From an uncultured Spirochaetaceae bacterium (GTDB lineage Bacteria > Spirochaetota > Spirochaetia > Sphaerochaetales > Sphaerochaetaceae), in contig CALXQU010000001.1 of assembly GCA_944390725.1 (NCBI GenBank), forward strand, positions 124,001 to 188,000: a stretch of 64,000 bases of DNA, given 5' to 3'. The translations under genes and the position numbers were made by a program. Under the pieces are notes generated by a model. It was not told where the DNA came from, searched no databases, and saw nothing but the letters and a program-made list of their open reading frames with translations. Positions within the stretch are counted from its first letter, which is position 1. Every line of letters starts with the position of its first letter. This document shows positions 17,506 through 25,360 of the stretch, piece by piece.

Positions 17506-17900
17506 ACGAGAACGATATCAGGCGCTATGCATCGCTGATGGACGAGCTGGGGCTCTCTGCGCTGGAGATCAAGGATGACGGCCTCAGCGTCAGGATGGAG
17601 AAGGACAAGCAGGCCCCTGCAGTCCCGAAGGCAGAGACAGCAGCCCCGCAGCAGGCGCAGGAAGAAGGCAGGTTCATCGAATCGCCGATGGTCGGCATCT
17701 TCTACAGGGCCAGCGCGGAGAATGCAGAGCCATATGTGACGGCCGGAAGCCATGTCAGCAAAGGCGACACGCTCTGCATCATCGAATCGATGAAGCTCAT
17801 GAACGAGATAAAGGCGGAGGAAGACGGCACCATAGCCGAGATATTCCCGGCGAACGGGGATGTCGTCGAATTCGGCACGAAGCTATTCAGGATGGTGTGA
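17502..17900 (+). CDS. accB: Biotin carboxyl carrier protein of acetyl-CoA carboxylase
   Basis: A 132-residue two-part protein. The N-terminal helix (NENDIRRYASLMDELGLSAL) is followed by a Pro/Ala linker (about 40-55) and a biotinyl domain. The biotin lysine lies in IIESMKLMNEI, near residue 97. It carries the carboxyl group from AccC to AccA/AccD. It overlaps fabF by 4 bp and is 1 bp from fabZ. Confidence 0.95.
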   Translation: MNENDIRRYASLMDELGLSALEIKDDGLSVRMEKDKQAPAVPKAETAAPQQAQEEGRFIESPMVGIFYRASAENAEPYVTAGSHVSKGDTLCIIESMKLMNEIKAEEDGTIAEIFPANGDVVEFGTKLFRMV

Positions 17901-17901
17901 G

Positions 17902-18342
17902 ATGGACAAGGAAGGAATCAAGGGGATACTGCCGCACAGGGAGCCGATGCTGCTCCTGGACTCTGTGGAAAGGAATGGCGACGAAGCCCATGGCAGCTAT
18001 ACGGTAAAGGGAGATGAGTTCTTCCTCCAGGGGCACTTCCCCGGCTTCAGCGTCGTCCCCGGCGTGATACTCTGCGAGATCCTCGCGCAGTCAGCCTGCG
18101 TCCTGATGGACGGGGCAATCGCTGAGGGGATGCTCCCGCTCTATGCGGGAATCGACAAGGCCAGGTTCCGCAGGCCCGTAAGGCCGGGAGATGAGTTCAG
18201 GACCGTCTGCCGCATCACGAAATCGCGGGGACCCTTCCGCTTCGCCGAAGGGAAGGGCTATGTCGGCGGCGAGCTTGCGGTAGAGGCATCATTCTCGTTC
18301 GCAGTCGCGGAGAAGGACAGCATATGTTCTCCAAGATCCTGA
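17902..18342 (+). CDS. fabZ: 3-hydroxyacyl-ACP dehydratase
   Basis: A 146-residue hot-dog fold dehydratase. The N-terminal ILPHREPMLLLD contains the His-rich family block, and GHFPGFSVVPGVILCEILAQSA carries the catalytic His and Glu. The start is ATG 17902, just after the accB stop, preceded by AGGATGG; the longer upstream frame is a shadow of accB. It overlaps accC by 19 bp. Confidence 0.94.
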   Translation: MDKEGIKGILPHREPMLLLDSVERNGDEAHGSYTVKGDEFFLQGHFPGFSVVPGVILCEILAQSACVLMDGAIAEGMLPLYAGIDKARFRRPVRPGDEFRTVCRITKSRGPFRFAEGKGYVGGELAVEASFSFAVAEKDSICSPRS

Positions 18343-19634
18343 TCGCGAACCGCGGGGAGATCGCCGTGCGGATCATCAGGGCCTGCAAGGAGATGGGCAT
18401 CAGCACCGTAGCCGTATACTCCGAAGCAGACCGCGATACCCTCCATACGGCGCTGGCCGATGAAGCGATCTGCATAGGCCCCGCCCCTGCCAGAGACAGC
18501 TATCTGGACCCCGGCAGGATCATCAGCGCGGCACTTGCATCCAAAGCTGCCGCAATCCATCCCGGCTATGGCTTCCTCTCGGAGAACGCCGGGTTCGCAC
18601 GCCTCTGCAGGGATAACGGAATAGCATTTATAGGTCCTGAATCGGATGAGATAGAAAGGCTATCGGATAAATCAGCGGTGAAGGAAGCGGCCCGCATGGC
18701 AGGCCTGCCCATCATACCCGGAACAGGTCCCCTGCCCTCCCTCAGCGATGCGCTCAGGGCCGCGGAGGACATCGGGTACCCCGTGATGCTCAAGGCATGC
18801 GCAGGCGGTGGAGGCAAAGGGATACGGCCCGCATACAGCAGCGAAGAGCTGGCAGCGATCTGGCCGGTGGCGGAAGCCGAGAGCCTTGCCGCATTCGCGG
18901 ACCGGAGCCTCTATCTGGAGAAGCTCATCGAGGGGGCAAGGCACATCGAGGTGCAGATGGTCTCCGATGAGCAGGGACACGCCGTGGCGCTTGGCGAAAG
19001 GGACTGCTCGATACAGCTGCATCACCAGAAGCTGATAGAGGAATCCCCTTCCCCTGCAGTCACGGAAGCGCAGCGCGCGAAGCTCCTCGGCATGTGCGAG
19101 GAAGCGATACGGAGGATCGGCTACACCGGGATCGGCACGCTTGAGTTCCTGATGGACAGGTCAGGCAGCTTCTGGTTCATGGAGATGAACGTGCGCCTGC
19201 AGGTCGAGCATGGCGTCACGGAGATCCTGACGGGGATTGACCTCGTCAAGTGGCAGATACGGATCGCGGCAGGGATACCGCTCAGCTTCTCGCGGGAGGA
19301 TATCATACCACGGGGCGCCGCGGCGGAAGTGAGGATCAACGCGGAAGGTGCCGGGCGGATCAAGGCCGTCCATATACCGGGAGGGCCCTCTGTCCGCTTC
19401 GACACGTTTATAGAGCCGGGAACGGCCATCACGCCGTATTACGACTCGCTTCTCGGCAAGCTGATAGCCTGCTCCGCCACGAGGGAAGAGCTGGCCAGGA
19501 AGCTGAGGGCATCGCTCTGCGAGCTTGTGGTGGATGGCGTGCCGTCCAACATCGGCAGCCAGCTCGGCATCATCTCAGGAGAGGCTTTCGCAGGCGGAAG
19601 CTATGACACATCAACGATGGAGGCAGCAAGATGA
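18324..19634 (+). CDS. accC: Biotin carboxylase subunit of acetyl-CoA carboxylase
   Basis: A 436-residue ATP-grasp enzyme carboxylating biotin on AccB. Visible motifs are KILIANRGEIAVRIIRACKE-type N-terminus, PGYGFLSENAGFA, the glycine-rich loop CAGGGGKGIR, and the core EMNVRLQVEHGVTE with the catalytic Arg and Glu. The length is close to the usual 445-450. In EMNxRxQVEH the variable position is Val rather than Thr. It overlaps fabZ by 19 bp and accD by 4 bp. Confidence 0.96.
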   Translation: MFSKILIANRGEIAVRIIRACKEMGISTVAVYSEADRDTLHTALADEAICIGPAPARDSYLDPGRIISAALASKAAAIHPGYGFLSENAGFARLCRDNGIAFIGPESDEIERLSDKSAVKEAARMAGLPIIPGTGPLPSLSDALRAAEDIGYPVMLKACAGGGGKGIRPAYSSEELAAIWPVAEAESLAAFADRSLYLEKLIEGARHIEVQMVSDEQGHAVALGERDCSIQLHHQKLIEESPSPAVTEAQRAKLLGMCEEAIRRIGYTGIGTLEFLMDRSGSFWFMEMNVRLQVEHGVTEILTGIDLVKWQIRIAAGIPLSFSREDIIPRGAAAEVRINAEGAGRIKAVHIPGGPSVRFDTFIEPGTAITPYYDSLLGKLIACSATREELARKLRASLCELVVDGVPSNIGSQLGIISGEAFAGGSYDTSTMEAAR

Positions 19635-20479
19635 GGGAGATAAGGTTCCCATACCAGCCGCATAACAGGCTCGAGGCGGAGGGGAGGACAGCGGAGCCAT
19701 TGCATGGGGAGGCGGAGAAGACCTGCCCCAACTGCCATGTGACGATGAAGGAGGGCTTCTTCCGCTCGCGGGGATGGACATGCAGCTGCGGCTACCATTT
19801 CAGGCTCGGCGCCAGGCAGCGCATCGCGATGATTGCCGATAAGGGAAGCTTCCAGGAGCTTTTCGAGGGCATAGGATGCAGGGACCCGCTGGCATTCCCC
19901 GGCTATGGCGAGAAGGCTGCGAAGGCACGGGCGGTAAGCGGAGAGAGGGAATCGGTCATCACAGGGACAGCCTGCATAGATGGCATGCCATGCGCATTGT
20001 TCGCGATGGAGGCAGGCTTCATGATGGGCTCCATGGGCACGGCCTGCGGCGAGAAGATCGCCAGGCTCTTCGAATACGCTGCCGGCAGCGGGCTTCCAGT
20101 CATCGGCTTCACGGTATCCGGAGGGGCCAGGATGCAGGAAGGGCTGCTGTCGCTCATGCAGATGGCGAAGACAAGCGGGGCCGTAAGGCGGCACAGCAGG
20201 CAGGGACTGCTGTATATCGCGGTGCTGACGGATCCCACCACGGGAGGAGTCACGGCCAGCTTCGCCATGGAAGGCGATATAATACTCGCCGAGCCGGGAG
20301 CGACTATAGGCTTTGCAGGCGCAAGGGTAGTCGCGCAGACGACGAGGCAGCCGCTTCCGAAGGGATTCCAGAGCGCGGAATCCCTGCTTGAGCATGGCTT
20401 CATCGATGCGATAGTCCCCCGTGCGATGATGAGGAAGGCGCTCTCATCGCTCCTGGCCATGCACCGGAGGGTCATCTGA
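19631..20479 (+). CDS. accD: Acetyl-CoA carboxylase carboxyltransferase beta subunit
   Basis: A 282-residue subunit with an N-terminal zinc ribbon (CPNCH, 19 residues later CSCGYH) and a crotonase-like carboxyltransferase domain (SGGARMQEGLLSLMQMAKTS, then LTDPTTGGVTASFA and EPGATIGFAGARV). It pairs with AccA to carboxylate acetyl-CoA. It overlaps accC by 4 bp and accA by 1 bp, implying coupled translation and equal dosage. Confidence 0.96.
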   Translation: MREIRFPYQPHNRLEAEGRTAEPLHGEAEKTCPNCHVTMKEGFFRSRGWTCSCGYHFRLGARQRIAMIADKGSFQELFEGIGCRDPLAFPGYGEKAAKARAVSGERESVITGTACIDGMPCALFAMEAGFMMGSMGTACGEKIARLFEYAAGSGLPVIGFTVSGGARMQEGLLSLMQMAKTSGAVRRHSRQGLLYIAVLTDPTTGGVTASFAMEGDIILAEPGATIGFAGARVVAQTTRQPLPKGFQSAESLLEHGFIDAIVPRAMMRKALSSLLAMHRRVI

Positions 20480-21255
20480 TGGATGCATATTCGCGCGTGA
20501 GGACGGCAAGGCAGACAGCGCGGCCGACAGCCTATGACTACATCTCATCATGCTTCTCATCATTCATGGAGCTCCATGGCGATAGATGCTATGGCGATGA
20601 CAGGGCCATAATCGGCGGCATCGCCATGCTTGATGATATGCCCGTGACGGCCATCGGCATCGAGAAGGGCCACACAGCGGCCGAGAGGGTCGAGCATTCA
20701 TTCGGCTCCCCTGAGCCTGAAGGCTACAGGAAGGCGCTGCGGCTTATGAGGCAGGCAGCGAAGTTCAGGCGCCCTGTCATCACATTCGTCGACACAGCAG
20801 GCGCATACTGCGGCATCGGAGCCGAGGAGCGCGGGCAGGGAGCCGCGATAGCCGAGAGCCTCATGGAGATGATGGAGCTGCCGGTCCCTGCCATAGCGGT
20901 GCTGATCGGCGAGGGAGGCTCGGGAGGCGCGCTCGCGCTTGCAGTCGCCGACAGGGTCTGGATGCTCGAGAACGCGGTCTACTCCGTAATCTCCCCCGAA
21001 GGCTGCGCAAGCATACTCTACAAGGATCCCGCCATGGCAGATATCGCGGCGGAGAACCTCAGGCTGACAGCAGCGGACGCCCTCTCCCTCGGTGTATGCG
21101 AGAGGGTAATCAGCGAGGAAGGCATCGGCACGGATGCGTTCTACGGCAGGCTTGCAGCGGAGCTGGCCGGGGAGATACGCAGGCTCGCAGCGGAAGATGA
21201 CCTCCCCGGACGCAGGTACAAGCGCTTCCGCGCATTCGGCAGCGGGGATGAATGA
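20479..21255 (+). CDS. accA: Acetyl-CoA carboxylase carboxyltransferase alpha subunit
   Basis: A 258-residue alpha subunit. Typical blocks are FMELHGDRCYGDDRAIIGGIA, HSFGSPEPEGYRKALRLMRQA, TFVDTAGAYCGIGAEERGQG and IGEGGSGGALALA, then VISPEGCASILYKD. The N-terminal coiled region of larger homologues is short. It is the last of the acc genes and overlaps the TGA/ATG region of the acyl-CoA synthetase start. Confidence 0.96.
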   Translation: MDAYSRVRTARQTARPTAYDYISSCFSSFMELHGDRCYGDDRAIIGGIAMLDDMPVTAIGIEKGHTAAERVEHSFGSPEPEGYRKALRLMRQAAKFRRPVITFVDTAGAYCGIGAEERGQGAAIAESLMEMMELPVPAIAVLIGEGGSGGALALAVADRVWMLENAVYSVISPEGCASILYKDPAMADIAAENLRLTAADALSLGVCERVISEEGIGTDAFYGRLAAELAGEIRRLAAEDDLPGRRYKRFRAFGSGDE

Positions 21256-21256
21256 T

Positions 21257-22873
21257 ATGCTCTACCAGGAATACTACAGCGAGAAGACGCTCCCTGACGG
21301 AAGCATCGAAGCCGGGCTGGACTATCCCGATGACTTCAGCTTCGGCTGGGATGTGGTAGCGAGGATCGCCGCTGAGGAGCCGCAGAAGAAGGCCCTCGTA
21401 TGGTGCAATGCCGATGGCGATGAGAGGATATTCACCTTCGGTGACATCGATGCGGCAAGCAACAGGATCGCCAACCTGCTTCTCTCCTCGGGGATATCGA
21501 GGGGAGACAGGGTGATACTCGTGATGAAGCGCCATTACGGCTACTGGCCTGCGGCCATCGCGCTGCACAAGATCGGCGCGGTGATGATACCGATGACCCA
21601 CATGCTGACCGCCAGTGACTTCGCCTACCGCTTCGCCGCTGCCAGGCCCAAGGCCATCATCACGGCAGCTGATGAGGGCGTGATGGGAAGCATCCTCGCC
21701 GGAGAGGCGCAAGCAGGCGCATCGATGCTGAGATGGTGCTGGGGGAAGCGCCACCCATCATTCAGGGACATCGAGGAGGAGATGGAAGCCTCATCGCCTC
21801 AGCTGGGGAGGATCCATACGCTGGCCACGGACCCGATGATCATCTACTTCACATCGGGAACCACAGGATACCCCAAGGGAGTCATCCATGACTTCTCGTA
21901 TCCCCTTGCCCATATACCGACCGCGAAGGACTGGCAGAAAGCCAGGGATGGCGGGCTGCACTTCACGGTAGCTGAGACAGGATGGGCGAAGGCAAGCTGG
22001 GGCAAGATCTACGGGCAGTGGCTCGTCGGGGCCGCTGTCATGGCCTATGACTTCGACACCTTCGACCCACGCCAGGTCGCATCCGTGATCAACAGGTACG
22101 GGGTGACATCGTTCTGCGCCCCTCCTACCGTGTACCGCTACCTTGCCAGGAAGGGGATACCTCCCATGCCGACGCTCGAGCATGCCTCGACAGCCGGCGA
22201 ATACCTCTCGCCTGACATCTTCAGGCTCTTCAGGGAGAAGACGGGCCTCAAGCTCCATGAGGGCTATGGGCAGACGGAGACGGTGCTGCTCACCGCTGAT
22301 TTCCAGGGCGATGCGGCCCCGGGCTCGATGGGGAGGCCATCGCCCCTCTTCGATGTGAGGATACTCAGGCCAGACGGAAGCGAGGCATCTGCCGGGGAAA
22401 TCGGCGAGATAGCAGTGATTCCGAAGGGCGGAAGGAAGGCGGCAGGCATCTTCTCCGACTATCTCGGCAGCAGCCAGCTATACAGCTATGCATGGAGAGG
22501 CGGCGCCTACCACACAGGCGACATGGCATGGAAGGACGATGACGGCATCTTCTGGTTCCATGGACGTGGTGATGATGTCATAAAGAGCAGCGGATTCAGG
22601 ATAGGCCCCGGCGAGATAGAGGACATCCTGTCCACCCATCCTGCGGTAATGGAATGCTCTGTCGTCGGGGTGCCTGACGAAGCACGGGGACAGGCCGTCA
22701 AGGCTGTGGTGGTGCCTGCTCCGGAAGCGGAACCCGGCCACATGCTGGAAAGGGAGATCAGGGAGTACTGCAACGCCCGCCTGGCCGAATACAAGTGGAT
22801 CCGGCAGGTCGAATTCAGGGACTGCCTGCCGAAGACGATAAGCGGCAAGGTAAGGAAGGCTGAGCTGAGGTGA
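21257..22873 (+). CDS. Acyl-CoA synthetase (AMP-forming)
   Basis: A 538-residue adenylate-forming enzyme. Signature motifs are YFTSGTTGYPKGVIHD (about 200), EGYGQTET (about 340), YHTGDMAWKDDDG, RGDDVIKSSGFRIGPGEIE and the C-terminal catalytic PKTISGKVRKAEL. It resembles the medium-chain acyl-CoA synthetase group (AETGWAKASWGKIYGQW block). ATG 21257 lies 9 bases after GGGG; an ATG at 21248 overlaps the accA stop and has no room for a ribosome site. As last gene of the fab operon without fabH, it may supply acyl-CoA primers from exogenous acids; this is inference. Confidence 0.9.
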   Translation: MLYQEYYSEKTLPDGSIEAGLDYPDDFSFGWDVVARIAAEEPQKKALVWCNADGDERIFTFGDIDAASNRIANLLLSSGISRGDRVILVMKRHYGYWPAAIALHKIGAVMIPMTHMLTASDFAYRFAAARPKAIITAADEGVMGSILAGEAQAGASMLRWCWGKRHPSFRDIEEEMEASSPQLGRIHTLATDPMIIYFTSGTTGYPKGVIHDFSYPLAHIPTAKDWQKARDGGLHFTVAETGWAKASWGKIYGQWLVGAAVMAYDFDTFDPRQVASVINRYGVTSFCAPPTVYRYLARKGIPPMPTLEHASTAGEYLSPDIFRLFREKTGLKLHEGYGQTETVLLTADFQGDAAPGSMGRPSPLFDVRILRPDGSEASAGEIGEIAVIPKGGRKAAGIFSDYLGSSQLYSYAWRGGAYHTGDMAWKDDDGIFWFHGRGDDVIKSSGFRIGPGEIEDILSTHPAVMECSVVGVPDEARGQAVKAVVVPAPEAEPGHMLEREIREYCNARLAEYKWIRQVEFRDCLPKTISGKVRKAELR

Positions 22874-22886
22874 CATCCTCCTGGAT

Positions 22887-22914
22887 TTGACATAGGCACC
22901 GCTTGCTGTAGAAT
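22887..22914 (+). promoter_or_regulatory. Promoter of the proline-rich lipoprotein gene
   Basis: TTGACA (22887-22892) and TAGAAT (22909-22914) lie 16 bp apart. This is one of the best promoter matches in the window, and it lies 20 bp before ATG 22934. Confidence 0.7.
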
Positions 22915-22933
22915 CATGGTAAGCGAGGCACTT

Positions 22934-23149
22934 ATGGCAAGACTCACGGCGATAATGCTGCTGGTGCTGATGCTCGCATCATGCACGACGGCAGACCTAT
23001 GGTATGCATCCACGGCCATGGACCTGGCCTCTGATATGATCGACTTCGCCCTCGGGCCCTGGTATGTACCGCACGGACACCGTCCGCCGCCACCGCCGCC
23101 CCATCATGGGCATCGCCCTCCCCCGCCGCCACCGCCATATTACCGGTGA
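22934..23149 (+). CDS. Small proline/histidine-rich lipoprotein
   Basis: A 71-residue protein starting MARLTAIMLLVLMLASC, with a clear lipobox LASC. The C-terminal third repeats GHRPPPPPP-type units (two copies of HGHRPPPPPP), ending PYYR. ATG 22934 is chosen because the promoter's -10 lies only 1 bp before the earlier ATG 22916. No family is recognised. The polyproline segment could be a stiff spacer in the envelope. It stands between the fab operon and convergent ssb. Confidence 0.6.
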   Translation: MARLTAIMLLVLMLASCTTADLWYASTAMDLASDMIDFALGPWYVPHGHRPPPPPPHHGHRPPPPPPPYYR

Positions 23150-23183
23150 CGGAAGGGGACGGCATCATCGGGCCGGATATCCG

Positions 23184-23612
23184 TCAGAATCTGTACAGCA
23201 CTTCCGGCTCACCCATCTTCTCGCGCTCCGACTCCTCGCTCTCGAGGATCTCGGCCTTGCCCTTCGAGCGGGGCGACCTGAACTCGACATGGTCGGCGAC
23301 GACCTCTATCGACCTCCTGGCCGCGCCTTCCGATGTGATCCACCTGTTCTGCCTGAGCCTTCCGACGACCCTTACGGTCATCCCCTTCTCCAGCTTCTCC
23401 ATGCAGCGGTCCGCCATCATATTCCAGCACTGTACGCCGATGAATACGGTCTCCACGGCCTTGGCGCCGCTCTTGTCCATGTAGTAGCGGTCGCTGGCCA
23501 CATCGAACTTGGCAAGCCTTGATGTGGTCATGGGATCCTTCTCCGATAGGTCGATCTTCCTGGGCTTATCGACCATCACGCCTTCCAAAAGTATGCTGTT
23601 AAGGTGATTCAT
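23184..23612 (-). CDS. ssb: Single-stranded DNA-binding protein
   Basis: A 142-residue OB-fold protein beginning MNHLNSILLEGVMVDKPR, with SRLAKFDVASDRYY, TVFIGVQCWN and GMTVRVVGRLRQNRW, the usual SSB strand order. The C-terminal tail is short and charged (SEESEREKMGEPEV) and ends LYRF, not the DDDIPF-type acidic tip that recruits repair proteins. It may be a secondary SSB or have a weakened partner-docking tip. GGAGGG lies 7 bases before the start, and TATAAT lies at 23629-23634. Confidence 0.85.
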   Translation of the reverse strand: MNHLNSILLEGVMVDKPRKIDLSEKDPMTTSRLAKFDVASDRYYMDKSGAKAVETVFIGVQCWNMMADRCMEKLEKGMTVRVVGRLRQNRWITSEGAARRSIEVVADHVEFRSPRSKGKAEILESEESEREKMGEPEVLYRF

Positions 23613-23628
23613 TCATCATCCCTCCTGC

Positions 23629-23634
23629 ATTATA
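23629..23634 (-). promoter_or_regulatory. -10 element of ssb
   Basis: A consensus TATAAT lies 16 bases upstream of the ssb start on the minus strand; the -35 match is weak. Confidence 0.4.
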
Positions 23635-23681
23635 TACGCGATATGTGGCGATTTCCGACAGTCCATGGTATCATCCGGGAT

Positions 23682-24368
23682 GTGATTACAGTGCTTTCAG
23701 TGGGCGGTTCGATCATCGCGCCCGACAGACCGGATCCGGAATTCCTCAGGGCCTTCAGGGCAGCTATCGGGGATTATCTTGCAGCGCATGCCGACGACAG
23801 GCTCGTATTCGTGATAGGCGGAGGAGCCCCTGCCAGGATATACCAGCAGGCCCTGCGCTCGGCATCGAGGGATGCATCGGCCTCCCTGCTCGACTGGATA
23901 GGCATCAGGGCGACGCACCTCAATGCCATGCTGGTGCAGGCCGTGTTCGCGCCGCTCTCCTCCCCGGGGATAGTCACCGATCCGACAGGCGATATCGACT
24001 TCAGCGGCAGGATACTCGTGGCAGGAGGCTGGAAGCCAGGCTTCTCCACAGATACCGATGCCGTCTACCTTGCCCGCAGATACGGCGCGAGGAAGGTGGT
24101 GAACCTCTCCAACATAAAGAAGGTCTATACCGATGACCCGAGGACCAACCCCGATGCCATCGCGCTTGATTCGATCAGCTGGCATGACTTCAGGAAGATG
24201 GTCGGCGACGAATGGTCTCCCGGCAGGAACACGCCGTTCGATCCGGTTGCCTCGAGGATGGCCGAGGAAAGCGGCATAACGGTGATCTGCGCAGACGGCA
24301 GGAACATAGCAAATACGATTGCCATACTGGAAGGCAGGGATGCGGAAGGCACCGTCATCGGTGCTTGA
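23682..24368 (+). CDS. pyrH: UMP kinase (type 2, archaeal-like)
   Basis: A 228-residue amino-acid-kinase-fold enzyme phosphorylating UMP. The motifs are VLSVGGSIIAPD, FVIGGGAPARIYQ, GGWKPGFSTDTDAV and VVNLSNIKKVYTDDPRTNPDA. The GGWKPG/STDTDAV block is that of the archaeal-type PyrH. The start is taken as GTG 23682 because the family begins at this point. TATCAT ends 7 bases before it, with no ribosome site, so the mRNA may be leaderless. An upstream ATG at 23604 would add 26 residues not seen in the family. It converges on the radical SAM gene with a 14-bp overlap. Confidence 0.88.
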   Translation: MITVLSVGGSIIAPDRPDPEFLRAFRAAIGDYLAAHADDRLVFVIGGGAPARIYQQALRSASRDASASLLDWIGIRATHLNAMLVQAVFAPLSSPGIVTDPTGDIDFSGRILVAGGWKPGFSTDTDAVYLARRYGARKVVNLSNIKKVYTDDPRTNPDAIALDSISWHDFRKMVGDEWSPGRNTPFDPVASRMAEESGITVICADGRNIANTIAILEGRDAEGTVIGA

Positions 24369-25293
24369 GCGAGAGGAAGAAGGGATCCGGGTCCGCGAAT
24401 GAGGCGGGGAACGGCACATCCTTCGTGAAGTCTGGGATCCAGAGGACATCATCCTCGTCAGGATCCTGCATGAAGCCGTCCTCTATGCCGAGCTCATCCA
24501 TGAGGGCGAGGACCATATCGACCTCCTCCCCGCTGATCGCAGGGAGGTATGCCTTCTCCCTAGGCGGGACGAACTGCGTCATGAACGAGAGGCAGAAGCT
24601 ATCCTTATACCGTTCGGCGAAGAGGCGCAGGAAGCTGATGCTGCTCGCTATCTCGCCAGGGAATACCAGATGCCTCAGCACCGTCCCCTTCAGGGAATCG
24701 AGGTCCGTATAGGGATGCCTCTCCTTTATCCAGTCCATCACCGGGATGATATGGGAGGCATAGGCGGCCTTGCCGCAGAAGCGCGAGGCAGTCTCGGCAG
24801 AGAGCGTCTTGCAGTCAAGGAGATACAGGTCGATATACGGGTCGATGAGCCCAAGGCCATGGATGCTCTCATAGCCGGAGCTGTTCCAGACGACAGGAAG
24901 GGAAAGCCCCCTCTCCCTGGCCTCCTCAAGGGACCTGATTATGGACGGGATGAAATGGGTGCCGGTCACGAGGTTGAGCGTTGCCGCCCCCATATCCTGC
25001 AGCGACAGCATGATCCCCGACATCTCCTCCTCCGAGACCGCGATGCCATAGTTCTCCCCGTCGCTTCCGGAGATCTGCCTGTTCTGGCAGTAGCGGCAAT
25101 GGAGCGGGCAGCCGCTGAAGAATATCATGCCTGACCCATGCTCTCCCGTGATAGGCGGCTCCTCGCCGCGGTGCAGCCCGGCCCATGCGATGCGTACCTG
25201 GGCGCCCTGGCGGCATACGCCCGTGGCCCTGTACCTGTCAGCATGGCACATATTGGGGCATAGCGTGCAGTCATGGTATTCCTTCGATTCCAT
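24355..25293 (-). CDS. Radical SAM protein, PflA-like (COG1313 type)
   Basis: A 312-residue protein. It has an N-terminal cysteine cluster (CTLCPNMCHADR, then TGVCR) and the radical SAM signature CPLHCRYC near residue 62. This layout matches the group annotated as pyruvate-formate-lyase activase-like proteins of unknown substrate. It would cleave SAM to a 5'-deoxyadenosyl radical. No cognate enzyme is adjacent. The promoter TTGACA-17-TAACAT ends 9 bases before ATG, with no ribosome site. Confidence 0.85.
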   Translation of the reverse strand: MESKEYHDCTLCPNMCHADRYRATGVCRQGAQVRIAWAGLHRGEEPPITGEHGSGMIFFSGCPLHCRYCQNRQISGSDGENYGIAVSEEEMSGIMLSLQDMGAATLNLVTGTHFIPSIIRSLEEARERGLSLPVVWNSSGYESIHGLGLIDPYIDLYLLDCKTLSAETASRFCGKAAYASHIIPVMDWIKERHPYTDLDSLKGTVLRHLVFPGEIASSISFLRLFAERYKDSFCLSFMTQFVPPREKAYLPAISGEEVDMVLALMDELGIEDGFMQDPDEDDVLWIPDFTKDVPFPASFADPDPFFLSLKHR

Positions 25294-25302
25294 AGCGAGT
25301 GC

Positions 25303-25331
25303 ATGTTATCGCCAGCGGGAACCACTGTCAA
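25303..25331 (-). promoter_or_regulatory. Promoter of the radical SAM gene
   Basis: TTGACA (25326-25331) and TAACAT (25303-25308) are 17 bp apart on the minus strand. On the plus strand TATCTT (25349-25354), 6 bases before ATG 25361, may serve the divergent patatin gene. Confidence 0.65.
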
Positions 25332-25360
25332 TTTGCGGCGAAAGGGAATATCTTTAGCCT

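Noticed and set aside
13502..22873. Polyketide or specialised metabolite cluster
   Set aside because: All genes match primary type II fatty acid synthesis in canonical order, with no modular synthase or tailoring enzymes.
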